A DNA stretch of 47,662 nucleotides, taken from contig JAJDYU010000077.1 in NCBI GenBank assembly GCA_022825005.1, positions 1-47,662 on the forward strand. The letters are read 5' to 3'. The position numbers and the translations under genes were made by a program. A model generated the notes under the pieces. The model ran no database searches, had not been told where the DNA came from, and saw only the letters and a list, made by a program, of their open reading frames with translations. Source of the stretch: Acidimicrobiia bacterium (lineage in GTDB: Bacteria > Actinomycetota > Acidimicrobiia > Acidimicrobiales > Bin134). This document shows positions 25,441-37,377 of the stretch, piece by piece. Within the stretch, counting starts at the first letter, position 1. Every line of letters starts with the position of its first letter.

Positions 25441-26334
25441 TCAGCGAAAGTTGGGAGCGACCACGGTGATGAACTGGTCAAGTTCGTCGTCTCGTTGGGA
25501 CAAAGACTCGTAGGTCCAGTCGGGGATGATGAGCTCTTGGGCGCCGGCATCCCGGAGCTGGCCGACTTGATCGGTCACCGCTTCTACTGAGCCCATCAAG
25601 ATCGGGCGTCTGCCAGCACGAGCGATGAACTCCCGCTGCAAAGCAGAGTCTTCGCTCAAGCACAGAAACGCCTGGGTCGAGCAGCTCACTTCATCAGGGT
25701 CACGTCCCACCGCATCGCAGTGTTGGCGGAGAATCTGCCGCTTGTGCTGAAGAGTCTCCGCGTCTGCCCAAGCGTTCCACCAGTCGGCATACAACGCCGC
25801 GGTTCGCAGCGTCCGGCGCTCGCCCTTGCCTCCCACCAGCAGCGGAATCCTCTCTTTGACCGGCTTTGGATACCGGGGCGCATCGGCAAACTCAAAATGC
25901 GGGGACCGCATGGTCCAACTCTCGTTTTCAAGCAGTCCTCGAATCGCCCGACAGCCATCCTCCAACCGATCCGACCTCGTCTTCAGGTCGCCCAAATCGA
26001 ACCCATACGCCCGATGCTCGTTCTCCTGCCACCCCGCGCCGACGCCAAGGACAAAGCGCCCACCACTGATGTGATCGCACGTCACCGCCGCCGATGCCAA
26101 AACCGCCGGATGCCGATACGTCACCGAACACACCAACGACCCCAAGGCGATCTGATTCGTCGCCGCCGCCAACCCCGCCAGCGTGCTCCAAACCTCCAAC
26201 ACCCCGTCTGGGCCGTCACCCATAAAATGATCTGCCACCCAAACCCCATCCCACCCGGTCGACTCAGCTCGAAGAGCAAGCTCAAGAGTCTCCGACCAAG
26301 ACCGTTCAAGAGCCGGCCAAACGCTAAATCTCAC
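25441..26334 (-). CDS. LLM-class F420-dependent oxidoreductase
   Basis: A 297-residue luciferase-like TIM-barrel protein. It opens MRFSVWPALERSWSETLELA, with AESTGWDGVWVADHFMGDGP as the second strand and helix. HISGGRFVLGVGAGWQENEH contains the GxGWxxxE motif of F420-dependent members. PLLVGGKGERRTLRTAALYAD and the WNAW that follows precede the C-terminal barrel end. The substrate is unknown. The start is GTG at 26332-26334, with GAGAGGG about eight bases upstream. This is the last ordinary gene before the AT-rich edge of the defence island, so it marks the left border. Confidence 0.9.
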   Translation of the reverse strand: MRFSVWPALERSWSETLELALRAESTGWDGVWVADHFMGDGPDGVLEVWSTLAGLAAATNQIALGSLVCSVTYRHPAVLASAAVTCDHISGGRFVLGVGAGWQENEHRAYGFDLGDLKTRSDRLEDGCRAIRGLLENESWTMRSPHFEFADAPRYPKPVKERIPLLVGGKGERRTLRTAALYADWWNAWADAETLQHKRQILRQHCDAVGRDPDEVSCSTQAFLCLSEDSALQREFIARAGRRPILMGSVEAVTDQVGQLRDAGAQELIIPDWTYESLSQRDDELDQFITVVAPNFR

Positions 26335-26424
26335 TAGCCCGCCCTCTCCCGTTCGAAGGACTCATGACAATTCATATTATGTGCGCCTTATAACTTCATT
26401 TGTCCTTAGTGTCAAGTACCAAGG

Positions 26425-27402
26425 TTATAGGTAAGACTTCCGATGCAAACTAGGAATTCCGCGAGCTGAAAATCCAGGATAGTCCGGATAGATGGTTCTA
26501 GCTTCAATTCCAAAATAGCTTCTTAGTTCATTTCGTATCCTTGCCTTGCTCTTAGCAGCAACACGAAGAGTAAAGGTTGGATCATTGGGAGGTCGCCCTT
26601 GTGCTTTCTCCTGTTGAAGTTCCAATCTATGGAAGCGAACCGCAACAGAAACCGCTTTGCGTACGTCTTCTATTCCCCAAAATTTCTTATCCCCGGACGG
26701 TGGATCGGGCCAATATTTCCTCTTCTTATTGGCATCTATAGTTATAGGAACACCGCCAAAGATAAACCCACTTTGTTGCGCAGCAAACCTCTCTTGAATT
26801 GGCGCAGGTTTCCATGCCCAATAGGATACCCTCCAATCCTCTATTCGACCGTCGGCCCAAAAGCGATCATATGAATTCTCCCATGCTCTCTCTTGTGTTG
26901 ATTTCTCGTTTATAATTCGTGACGAAACATCAAATACAAAAATTCTCCCATCCACTTCCTCAAAGCTTGACTCACCAAAGTCATCCTTCTGGTCCTCTAC
27001 AGCAAAGTATAGAGCAATGAGAGGATTGAATGTTACATCTATTAGTCGTGTTGGCACACCAAAATGCTGCAACATTGCAAGTTCATATAAGATGGGTAAG
27101 TGCGACTCTCCAGAATAGTGGAGGCCCCATCTATGAGCATCAGCTAGTATTTCCTTCTCTATCCTTTGAAGCTGATCTTCTTTCGTTTGATTGCCATGAG
27201 TCCAGATCATTCGTCTATATAACGTACTGTGAAGGGCCCATTCGGCATTAACTACTCCCCTCCATGCATATTGGACATTCTTTTCGCTCCAACGGGAAAA
27301 AGTGACTTTAATGATGTCTATAAAGGAATCCAACGAGGAAATTGGTTCAGGCTCCCAATATTCGAAGAAACTGGCTGGAACATTTGAAATATCCTTAGGC
27401 AT
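26425..27402 (-). CDS. FRG-domain protein, AT-rich, defence-island edge
   Basis: A 325-residue protein with an FRG domain. The name-giving motif is seen as YAWRG at residues 45-49, followed by WALHSTLYRR, and the second hallmark LAMLQHFGVPTRLID at 108-122, then NPLIALYFAVED. FRG-domain proteins are common in defence islands; their activity is not established. The C-terminal half has many Lys and Arg. The gene is clearly more AT-rich and uses more A/T-ending codons than its neighbours, which is a sign of recent transfer. GAGGCGAG precedes the ATG. It lies 91 bases after the DUF499 gene on the same strand and may be read from it. Confidence 0.85.
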   Translation of the reverse strand: MPKDISNVPASFFEYWEPEPISSLDSFIDIIKVTFSRWSEKNVQYAWRGVVNAEWALHSTLYRRMIWTHGNQTKEDQLQRIEKEILADAHRWGLHYSGESHLPILYELAMLQHFGVPTRLIDVTFNPLIALYFAVEDQKDDFGESSFEEVDGRIFVFDVSSRIINEKSTQERAWENSYDRFWADGRIEDWRVSYWAWKPAPIQERFAAQQSGFIFGGVPITIDANKKRKYWPDPPSGDKKFWGIEDVRKAVSVAVRFHRLELQQEKAQGRPPNDPTFTLRVAAKSKARIRNELRSYFGIEARTIYPDYPGFSARGIPSLHRKSYL

Positions 27403-27493
27403 CTCGCCTCAATTTGCTGACTGTAAAATGAAACATCTGCGAGTTTTGTAGCATTGCTATGATTTCTCTAGACCACCTGCTACTTACGGATTG

Positions 27494-30724
<3,231 letters not shown>

Positions 30725-30750
30725 GGTCGTTTCCTCCGCTTCGACTCGCT

Positions 30751-31161
30751 CTAGGAACGGTCAGGATGAACGATGCTGAAGCCGAATCGGTCGCTCATCG
30801 GCTCGAAGTGCCGCAGATTGTTGGTCATGATCGGAAGCTCGTGTGCGAGAGCAGTTGCGGAGATCCACATATCGTTCTCATCCACCTGATCTTGAAAGGC
30901 TCTCTTGACGCGACCGTATTGTCTGGCCACTTCATGAGTGCCTGGTATCACCGCATAGCGACTGAGTATCCCCTCCATCATGGAGATCCTCCGTTCACCC
31001 CATCCCGCCTTTTCGGCACCGAAATACATCTCGCCAACCGTTACGAATGAGACGAAAGGCATCTTGCCAAGCAGGAGCGGCTCGAATGGCTGACCCTGCG
31101 GTCGCCTCCACGCGATGTGGGAGAGCACATCGGTGTCTACGAGCAATCTCTCCACTGGCAC
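30751..31161 (-). CDS. PIN-domain ribonuclease toxin (VapC-like)
   Basis: A 136-residue PIN-domain protein. The metal-binding acids are D9 (LLVDTDVLS), E44 (TVGEMYFG) and D97 (VDENDMWISATA), and the C-terminal PIMTNNLRHFEP has the usual T-N-x-HF end. VapC-type toxins cut tRNA or rRNA in the cytoplasm. No short VapB-like antitoxin is next to it; the gene starts at GTG 31159-31161, three bases after the stop of the 301-residue protein, so that protein is the probable partner. It ends 26 bases before the DUF499 start, which places this pair inside the methylase-ATPase operon. Confidence 0.88.
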   Translation of the reverse strand: MPVERLLVDTDVLSHIAWRRPQGQPFEPLLLGKMPFVSFVTVGEMYFGAEKAGWGERRISMMEGILSRYAVIPGTHEVARQYGRVKRAFQDQVDENDMWISATALAHELPIMTNNLRHFEPMSDRFGFSIVHPDRS

Positions 31162-31164
31162 CGC

Positions 31165-32070
31165 TTACAACTCAAGCGCGGAGAGGAAAGCTTCAGCTTC
31201 TTCATCGGAGACGGTGTCGTCCTGAATGGACTCGATCCGGTCGATAGCTTCGATTCCTTGCGACTCTGCCAATTCTTCCAATGACTGCGCCATCCAAAAG
31301 TTCTCTACATCCGGCATCAGCCCCAGCTGTACTGCCGACGCGATAGTGGCGAGTTCGACCGAGACTATCGCCGCTGTCGCCTCGTTGTAGGTGACGCTTC
31401 CCTTTAGCTCTGCCTGCTCTCGTAGAGCCTCCTTGATGCTCTGGGCGTGGCCATCGTCAAAACGGACAGTGACCGAGTCACCGAGTGGAGTCCTCAGTCG
31501 GGCCGTGTTCTTCTCGAAGTCGGCCTCATAAAGGAGCCCGACCAAGGTTCCCCCTTCATCACTGCTAGTGCGTCGCTCCAATGCTGTGGACAATCGCCTA
31601 CGCGCACTGGTATCCAGCACCGCCACGCGAGGCACATCTCCAGGCTGAGTGAGCGACAACGTCTCATAGCGCTTGCCGATGTCAAGGGTCTCGGCTAGCT
31701 GACTTAGTACCGCTGCAGCTTCAGGAAATCCGGTCTCGGATCCCTCAAGTACGTCAATGACTGTACGGATCGCCGAATCTGCGAGCTGCTCGTCGTCGAG
31801 CTCCAGCGTCTCTTGGTCGGCCGGTGCGTCAGGGGGTGTGAACTCTAGTACCAGGCTGCCTTCCCTTATGGCAGTTAGCCGGAGCTTCGTGGCGCCAACG
31901 ATCGTCTGAGGGAGCCGTCCCCCTTTGCCGGGAGCTCGTCCGGCGATCTGAGCAGCGGTCCGGCTCACGGCACGGTCGACCCCGTCGAGTAACTGAGCAA
32001 GATCAGCCGCATAGACCTCGCCGAGTCGGGCATTATCACCTGTAAGACGCAGAACAAGTCGTGGAGTCAC
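31165..32070 (-). CDS. Hypothetical 301-residue protein, probable partner of the PIN toxin
   Basis: I do not recognise this family by name. The N-terminal part (LRLTGDNARLGEVYAADLAQ, RTAAQIAGRAPGK, GSLVLEFTPP) looks like a mixed alpha/beta domain. The middle (RVAVLDTSARRRLSTALE) and a beta-rich part (ARLRTPLGDSVTVRF) follow. The C-terminal 40 residues are acidic and helical (DDTVSDEEAEAFLSALEL), much like the toxin-wrapping tail of many antitoxins. It has a very strong Shine-Dalgarno sequence AAGGAGGT with a GTG start at 32070, and the PIN gene follows after three bases. A large antitoxin or immunity role is inference from coupling and tail only. Confidence 0.7.
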   Translation of the reverse strand: MTPRLVLRLTGDNARLGEVYAADLAQLLDGVDRAVSRTAAQIAGRAPGKGGRLPQTIVGATKLRLTAIREGSLVLEFTPPDAPADQETLELDDEQLADSAIRTVIDVLEGSETGFPEAAAVLSQLAETLDIGKRYETLSLTQPGDVPRVAVLDTSARRRLSTALERRTSSDEGGTLVGLLYEADFEKNTARLRTPLGDSVTVRFDDGHAQSIKEALREQAELKGSVTYNEATAAIVSVELATIASAVQLGLMPDVENFWMAQSLEELAESQGIEAIDRIESIQDDTVSDEEAEAFLSALEL

Positions 32071-32189
32071 TTTGCCACCTCCTTATGCGTCCGCCCGCAG
32101 GACTTGAATGGCGCCATCAAGCATGATGGAAGATCCCCCCGCTTTTCCAGCCTAGACCGAGCCAGTGACACTGAGTGTGCTGTTGGAAG

Positions 32190-34961
32190 TCAGAGCATCG
32201 CTTCCTGGACGGGAGCCGCAGCTTCAGCGGCCGTGGCATCCGCCCCTGATCGGAGGGTGGGCCAAGCGGTGATGAGTCCATTGTAGGCCCCGGCCTCGGT
32301 CGCCCATCCCTTGTCGTTGGCCTTCTGATAGAGCAGATACGCCAGTTGACGGGCCCGCTCGCCATAGCCGCCAAGCGTATGAAGCAGCTCAGCTGCCTCC
32401 GACTCCGACCGCTCCAAAGCGGCGATCAAGTATTGAAGCGATTCCCATACAGTGAGACGAGGATCGGTTGTAGGCAACCAGCCTTCAGCCAGTTCCGAGC
32501 GCTCATAGAGCCGAAACTTCCCCGCGCGGGCGTCGCCGATCCCTGAATCCTCTATTCCCGCAAGCGATGTGTTCTTGGCATTGGCCACGCTGTCAGCGTC
32601 CCCAGCGGGGCCAGGGTTGAAGCAGAACTCGGAGAACCAGGTGAGGGCGAACCGGGTGTCGGCATCTAGCTCGGCCTCCTCCCCATCGAGTACCTCGCCC
32701 AGAATGTCGTTAATGATCGCCAACGCCGCCGACACCGGCATCGACGACCCATCCGCCTCCACAACCTTGGCATACCGCGAGAAAACCTTGATCCCCGGCC
32801 CGATAGTGGACTGCGCCATGTCGACGGGAGCGATGTTGCCTGACTGGAGAACTCGCACCGCTTCCGGCAATTCCGTTCGAAGCGCTGCGATGAACTCGCC
32901 ACGAGTCGCCAAAGATGCTGACGTGGAGCGTGGACGACAAGCCAGCACAATGGAGGAGGCCAGGGCATTCGAGCCCAGTCCTCGCGGTCGATTCGCCAAT
33001 TCCGTACGCATCGGCCATGTGGCACTTACTTGGAGGCCAGCATCCACAACTGCTTGCAGAAAGGTATCCCAGCCGGTAGAACGGACCTCTCCCTCCTTGG
33101 TTTCCGTTGCTTTGTAGGCATAGAAAATGGTGGCGGGGACTTCCGACTGACTCTTCTTCTGCGCTGCTGCCAATTCAGACATGAACTTCTCCATGGATGT
33201 CTCGAAGTGGGTCTTTGCACTGGCTGGACCGCCGTGACGACCTGGGTCAGCAATCATCTCTTCAGCTTTCGGAGTCCGCAGAGTGGAACACTCATCCGGC
33301 CAAACCGTCAAGAGGTTCCGCCTCAGCCAAATGTAGAAAAAATCAGAAATATCGGCATATCCCACATTGTCGTAGTAAGGCGGATCTGTAGAGATTGCAG
33401 CCCCGTCAGACTCTCGAACACGGACTTGAGCATCCCGCTGAACCACCTCGCCTGAAGAAGAAGCAGGCAGATGTCTAATGGACTTAGCGACCCAGTCAAT
33501 CATGGCCATCCAATTGCCGCTGGACTTTGAGAAGGGATTGCACTCTACAAAATCCCAGGTCATTGGGATAGCTTGACGGCTGAAAGTGTTCCGAATGAGT
33601 TCTTTGGAATTATGCCAGGTGCAGATCGTGGACCAGTAGTCGACACATTTGTCGAAGGCGAAAGACAAATAGGTAAGCACCGCATCTGTATACGCCGCTG
33701 CACCATGACCTCCTTCTCCAAGTCCTGTGTCATGAGGGGGCATACCCGTCCTTGAAGCATCAGAATGAACTGCACTTGCTACATCTTTGAGCAATTCTGA
33801 AAAAGTAGTAAGTGCAATCAATTGTCTTGAGACGAATAGCATCCACCATTCGTCTAGACCATAAGCTTGAACACGAAAGCCAAGACCCTTTTGAGGCAAG
33901 GGTTCCTCTGGCTTCCAAAGTGGTTGCTCTGCGGTCGCCGCTGTTCTATCCACTTCTCCAGGCGAACAGTACGATTTTCCAGAGTCCCCCTGGGCAACAA
34001 CAGCGATCAGTTCATGGCCCATCCTCCCCGCCCGACTTTCTTCCTTAATATATGCAGCCGGAATTGCTGAACCTGTAGCAAGACACACCCCGTCGCCTCC
34101 GCTACAGGTTCGCTCATACAGTGGTTCCCCGCCTTTCCTTATTTCATAGTGAATCGTCTGAGCATCCCGGTTGATGATCGGTTCAATCCAAACTTTGGGC
34201 TGGCCCGGCCGCTTTACCAGCGTCCACGACGCCACCAGCGGTACATGCCCCGACCAGCTCGGATCAGGCGACCCCACCGTCCTCGCCCATATCCAGGCAA
34301 TCGGTGTCAACTTCTCCCCGTCGGGCCCTGTGGCATCCGGATAAAGATGTCCGATGCGCCGCTCGGCCTCGTCACGCATCCACCGCCCATACGCCTCCAC
34401 ATCCGCAGCCAACCCCTGCGCACGCTCCCAAGTCATGAGGGTCTTGTCGATATCAGGATGCACCGGCGGCATCCCGGCAAAGCGAGGCGGGATCTCGATC
34501 ATCGCCCTGTTAATCAGCACCGCCACCGGATTCAAGTCACCTGCCAACGCCTTCAACCCCAGCCGCTGCGCCTCCAGCGGAATGGCCCCGCCGCCAGCAA
34601 AAGGATCGAGGATCGGCGGCGGCCCGTCCGGAAAGCAGCGGTCGATCTCAGCTCGCGCCTCGGCCAGCACTTCAGGGTTGTTGGAGTTCTCCCACTTCAC
34701 CAGTCGCTCCAAGATGGCAAACAACCGCCGCCGCTCTGCCTCCTGCTCTTCCGGCGTCAGCGACTCATCCCCCGACGGATCATCCACCAGCGACGCCCAA
34801 ATCACCGCACGAGCCGCCGCCAACGGCCGCCTAGCCCACCACAAGTGCAACGTCGACGGATGCCCATGCCGAATCGACTTCTCCCGAGCCGCCTCCGCAT
34901 TAATCGCCGCCAAAGGCAACGCCACTTCAATCAGCTTTGGCCTGTATCCCCCATCACTCAC
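32190..34961 (-). CDS. DUF1156 (COG1743-type) DNA adenine-type methylase
   Basis: A 923-residue DNA methyltransferase of the DUF1156 family. The N-terminus KLIEVALPLAAINAEAAREK and LHLWWARRPLAAARAVI is diagnostic. The S-adenosylmethionine motif is ILDPFAGGGAIPLEA (about 117-131), and the catalytic motif is TDPPYYDN (about 526-532), of the DPPY type used for amino-group methylation. A Cys pair around residues 286-293 may be a remnant of the zinc ribbon. Start: GTG at 34959-34961 has TAGCGT eight bases upstream, a leaderless layout; a TTG nine codons earlier has no support. The methylase is followed by the PIN pair and the DUF499 ATPase. It probably marks host DNA or takes part in restriction. 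Confidence 0.92.
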   Translation of the reverse strand: MSDGGYRPKLIEVALPLAAINAEAAREKSIRHGHPSTLHLWWARRPLAAARAVIWASLVDDPSGDESLTPEEQEAERRRLFAILERLVKWENSNNPEVLAEARAEIDRCFPDGPPPILDPFAGGGAIPLEAQRLGLKALAGDLNPVAVLINRAMIEIPPRFAGMPPVHPDIDKTLMTWERAQGLAADVEAYGRWMRDEAERRIGHLYPDATGPDGEKLTPIAWIWARTVGSPDPSWSGHVPLVASWTLVKRPGQPKVWIEPIINRDAQTIHYEIRKGGEPLYERTCSGGDGVCLATGSAIPAAYIKEESRAGRMGHELIAVVAQGDSGKSYCSPGEVDRTAATAEQPLWKPEEPLPQKGLGFRVQAYGLDEWWMLFVSRQLIALTTFSELLKDVASAVHSDASRTGMPPHDTGLGEGGHGAAAYTDAVLTYLSFAFDKCVDYWSTICTWHNSKELIRNTFSRQAIPMTWDFVECNPFSKSSGNWMAMIDWVAKSIRHLPASSSGEVVQRDAQVRVRESDGAAISTDPPYYDNVGYADISDFFYIWLRRNLLTVWPDECSTLRTPKAEEMIADPGRHGGPASAKTHFETSMEKFMSELAAAQKKSQSEVPATIFYAYKATETKEGEVRSTGWDTFLQAVVDAGLQVSATWPMRTELANRPRGLGSNALASSIVLACRPRSTSASLATRGEFIAALRTELPEAVRVLQSGNIAPVDMAQSTIGPGIKVFSRYAKVVEADGSSMPVSAALAIINDILGEVLDGEEAELDADTRFALTWFSEFCFNPGPAGDADSVANAKNTSLAGIEDSGIGDARAGKFRLYERSELAEGWLPTTDPRLTVWESLQYLIAALERSESEAAELLHTLGGYGERARQLAYLLYQKANDKGWATEAGAYNGLITAWPTLRSGADATAAEAAAPVQEAML

Positions 34962-34969
34962 AGCGAGCC

Positions 34970-34975
34970 ACGCTA
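34970..34975 (-). promoter_or_regulatory. Leaderless-type -10 of the DUF1156 methylase gene
   Basis: On the minus strand TAGCGT ends eight bases before the GTG at 34961. The same hexamer precedes the helicase ATG at 44644, so these two genes of the presumed system share a -10 sequence. Confidence 0.42.
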
Positions 34976-35013
34976 TCCCACGCCTCAATCTTCAGCGCTC
35001 TTGTGTTTCCCTA

Positions 35014-35041
35014 TTGAAAATTACGGATCTGTAAGTACAAT
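35014..35041 (+). promoter_or_regulatory. Promoter of the Argonaute-nuclease operon, leaderless
   Basis: TTGAAA at 35014-35019 and TACAAT at 35036-35041, 16 bases apart, are near-consensus -35 and -10 elements. The ATG at 35048 starts six bases after the -10, where transcription should begin. This is the best-matching promoter in the window. Confidence 0.6.
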
Positions 35042-35047
35042 GCTGTG

Positions 35048-37377
35048 ATGCCTCAAGCATCAGCGCGGCAAGCGAGTCATGGGAGGCTCGGCGGCCTGAC
35101 GGGCAACGACGCCTTGACCACCAATTTGCTCCCGGTGGACTTCAACTTCGACTCCTTCCGCGTGTGGAAGCGACCGATTGAGGATGGAGAGAACTTGAAG
35201 TCACTTCGGGACTCGAGTCATCCCGACTGGTTCGTGTACTGGCACTCTGGAATGGTGCATTTCGTTCCGCTCTCAGATGCCACTACCCCGCCGCCAAACA
35301 CCTGCTCAGATATACTCCAGACCGAAAGTTCACTCGGATTGCTGTCCCGTCTCGTTGAGGACGCCCTGATGCGTCGGCTCCCCGCCTATGAGCCCACCCG
35401 AAAACACCCGTTCACATTCCTAGGGCATCAAGATGAGCTATTGAGCGATCTCGGCGAGTCGCTTGGGATCAAGCATCCACTCCTAGCGGAATTCCAGATC
35501 TGGCCGAAGTACACATTCGATGCAAGGATCATTGAAGTCCACCAGGGTTCACCGTTTCTTGCGGTCGCCGTGGACCTCGCTACTCGATGGATCATTACCG
35601 CTGATCTCGACGACCTCGCTAATGCAGGCATAGACATCCGCGGACTCTATGTCGTCAGGCGTAACGCTGAGGTCGAGCAAGGGCGACTGTTGGGGCGAGT
35701 AGCCTCCGTCAGCCGAGGGCAGGTTGAGCTGAGCGAAGCCACTGGAGAAACCACCAGCATCAGATCATCCGATGCGATGCTTGAGGGCCGAAAGGAATCC
35801 TTCGCTCGTTGTTTGAAGCACTTGCTCGGAGAACGAAACTACGCACGCTACGACAAATACCGAGACAAAGCGATGGGCGAACTGCTTGGGGGTCCCCCAC
35901 AGTTAAACGAGTTTGCTATGTCGCATCGACGCTCGCCAAACGCCCCCTGTTGCTGGCGGCTGGCCTTTCGTGCTCTGTTGGAGAGCCGTATGTCGTCACG
36001 AACTCATCCCGTGGCAGGCCCATCACCAAGGCAAGGCAACTCGAGTACTGCTTTGACCCAGCCCGCAGGAAGAAGCACAAGTACGCATGGCCTGGGTTAG
36101 ACACACATGGACCATTTAGTCAGGAATCATTTGGAAATACCTCACCGCGGATTCTGGTCGTATGCCCTCGCGACGACATACCTGATGTCAAGGCATTCCA
36201 ACGGCTCTTAAGCGACGGAATGCCTAACCATAGGGCTTTCAAAGACGGGATGAAGAAGACCTTTGGACTAAGCGATATCCGATTTGAATACGCTGCTGTG
36301 GACTGCACAACGAAAGCCGGCGTGGCCGACTGCTACCGACAAGCAATCCGCAATGCACTGTCACGAGGCGATTTGCCCGATGCCGCAATCGTGATCGTAC
36401 GCGACCAAGACAGTGACTTGCCTGACTCCTCGAATCCCTACTTGCATAGCAAGGCTTTTCTCCTAATGGCAGGGGTTCCCTCTCAGGAAGCTAAGACAAG
36501 CACGATTACCCGTAATCCAAATGAACTTCAATACGCTCTCCAAAATATCTCAATCGCTCTTTACGCAAAAATGAGAGGTACTCCGTGGACTGTCGATCAC
36601 AGAACCACAGCTGACGATGAGTTAGTCATCGGAATTGGTACGGCAGATCTAAAGGAGTCACGAACTGCTCAGTCTCAGAGATATGTTGGCATCACAACAG
36701 TGTTCCGCAGTGACGGCAATTACTTGCTAAGCCAATTGTCTCGAGAGGCATCCTACAGCGACTATCCGGCCACCCTACGTGATGCAACCCGTGATGCCAT
36801 AATTGACATAAGGAGGCGTAACGGGTGGGAATCTGGCGACAAGGTTCGAATCATCTTTCACGCCACCCGCCCGCCGAGGTGTATCGACTTTGCAAGGCTG
36901 ATGAGGGAGGCCGTTGAGGCTACCGACTCAGCACAGAATATCGAATTGGCATTTCTTACTATATCCCACGATCACCCCTTTGCCCTGCTAGACCCTTGCC
37001 AGCCTGGCAAGGGTACCTCAAGCGGACGCAAAGGTGAATTCGCACCAGATCGCGGACTAATAGTGCGGACAGGACGATACTCTAGGCTAGTATGCACCAC
37101 CGGCGTCCCGCTTATAAAGCGGCCCGGTCTTCCCCTCCCTCGTCCGCTCCAAGTACATCTTCAACGCGGATCAACGTTTACAGACCTAAGTTATTTGTCC
37201 GAACAGGTACTCAAATTCACCGGGCTTTCTTGGCGGTCAACTCTACCTTCCGCAGATCCAGTCACGATCTACTACTCGGAGTTAATCGCGAGGCTACTTG
37301 GACGAATGAAAGCCATCCCCGATTGGTCCCCCGCTCTTCTTGATACACGACTGCACTCAAGCAAGTGGTTCATCTAG
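35048..37377 (+). pseudogene. Long prokaryotic Argonaute with catalytically inactive PIWI, apparent -1 frameshift
   Basis: About 776 residues if the frames are joined. The first frame (35048 to about 35895) covers N and reduced PAZ-like regions; the second, open from 35809, holds MID and PIWI and ends at 37377. In the second frame, counted from 35809, GPFSQESF opens MID, and PYLHSKAFLLMAGVPSQEAK carries Y211, K215, Q226 and K229, the 5'-phosphate guide pocket of the YK type. NELQYALQNISIALYAKMRG and TPW follow, as in all pAgos. The PIWI catalytic places are lost: G277 (VIGIGTA) for the first Asp, A352 (IFHATRP) for the second, Y488-Y489 for the last His/Asp. This fits long-B pAgos that bind but do not cut. 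The frames meet at G5-T-C5 (35888-35898). Confidence 0.82.

Noticed and set aside
26340..26424. tRNA 3' end or attachment site near CCGTTCGAAGGACTC at the left island border
   Set aside because: TTCGA recalls a T-loop, but no acceptor or anticodon stem can be formed around it, and no matching direct repeat was seen near the right border at 44.6 kb.
32190..34988. TTG at 34986-34988 as the methylase start
   Set aside because: It adds nine non-conserved codons without a Shine-Dalgarno sequence. The GTG at 34961 has a TAGCGT element at the leaderless distance.
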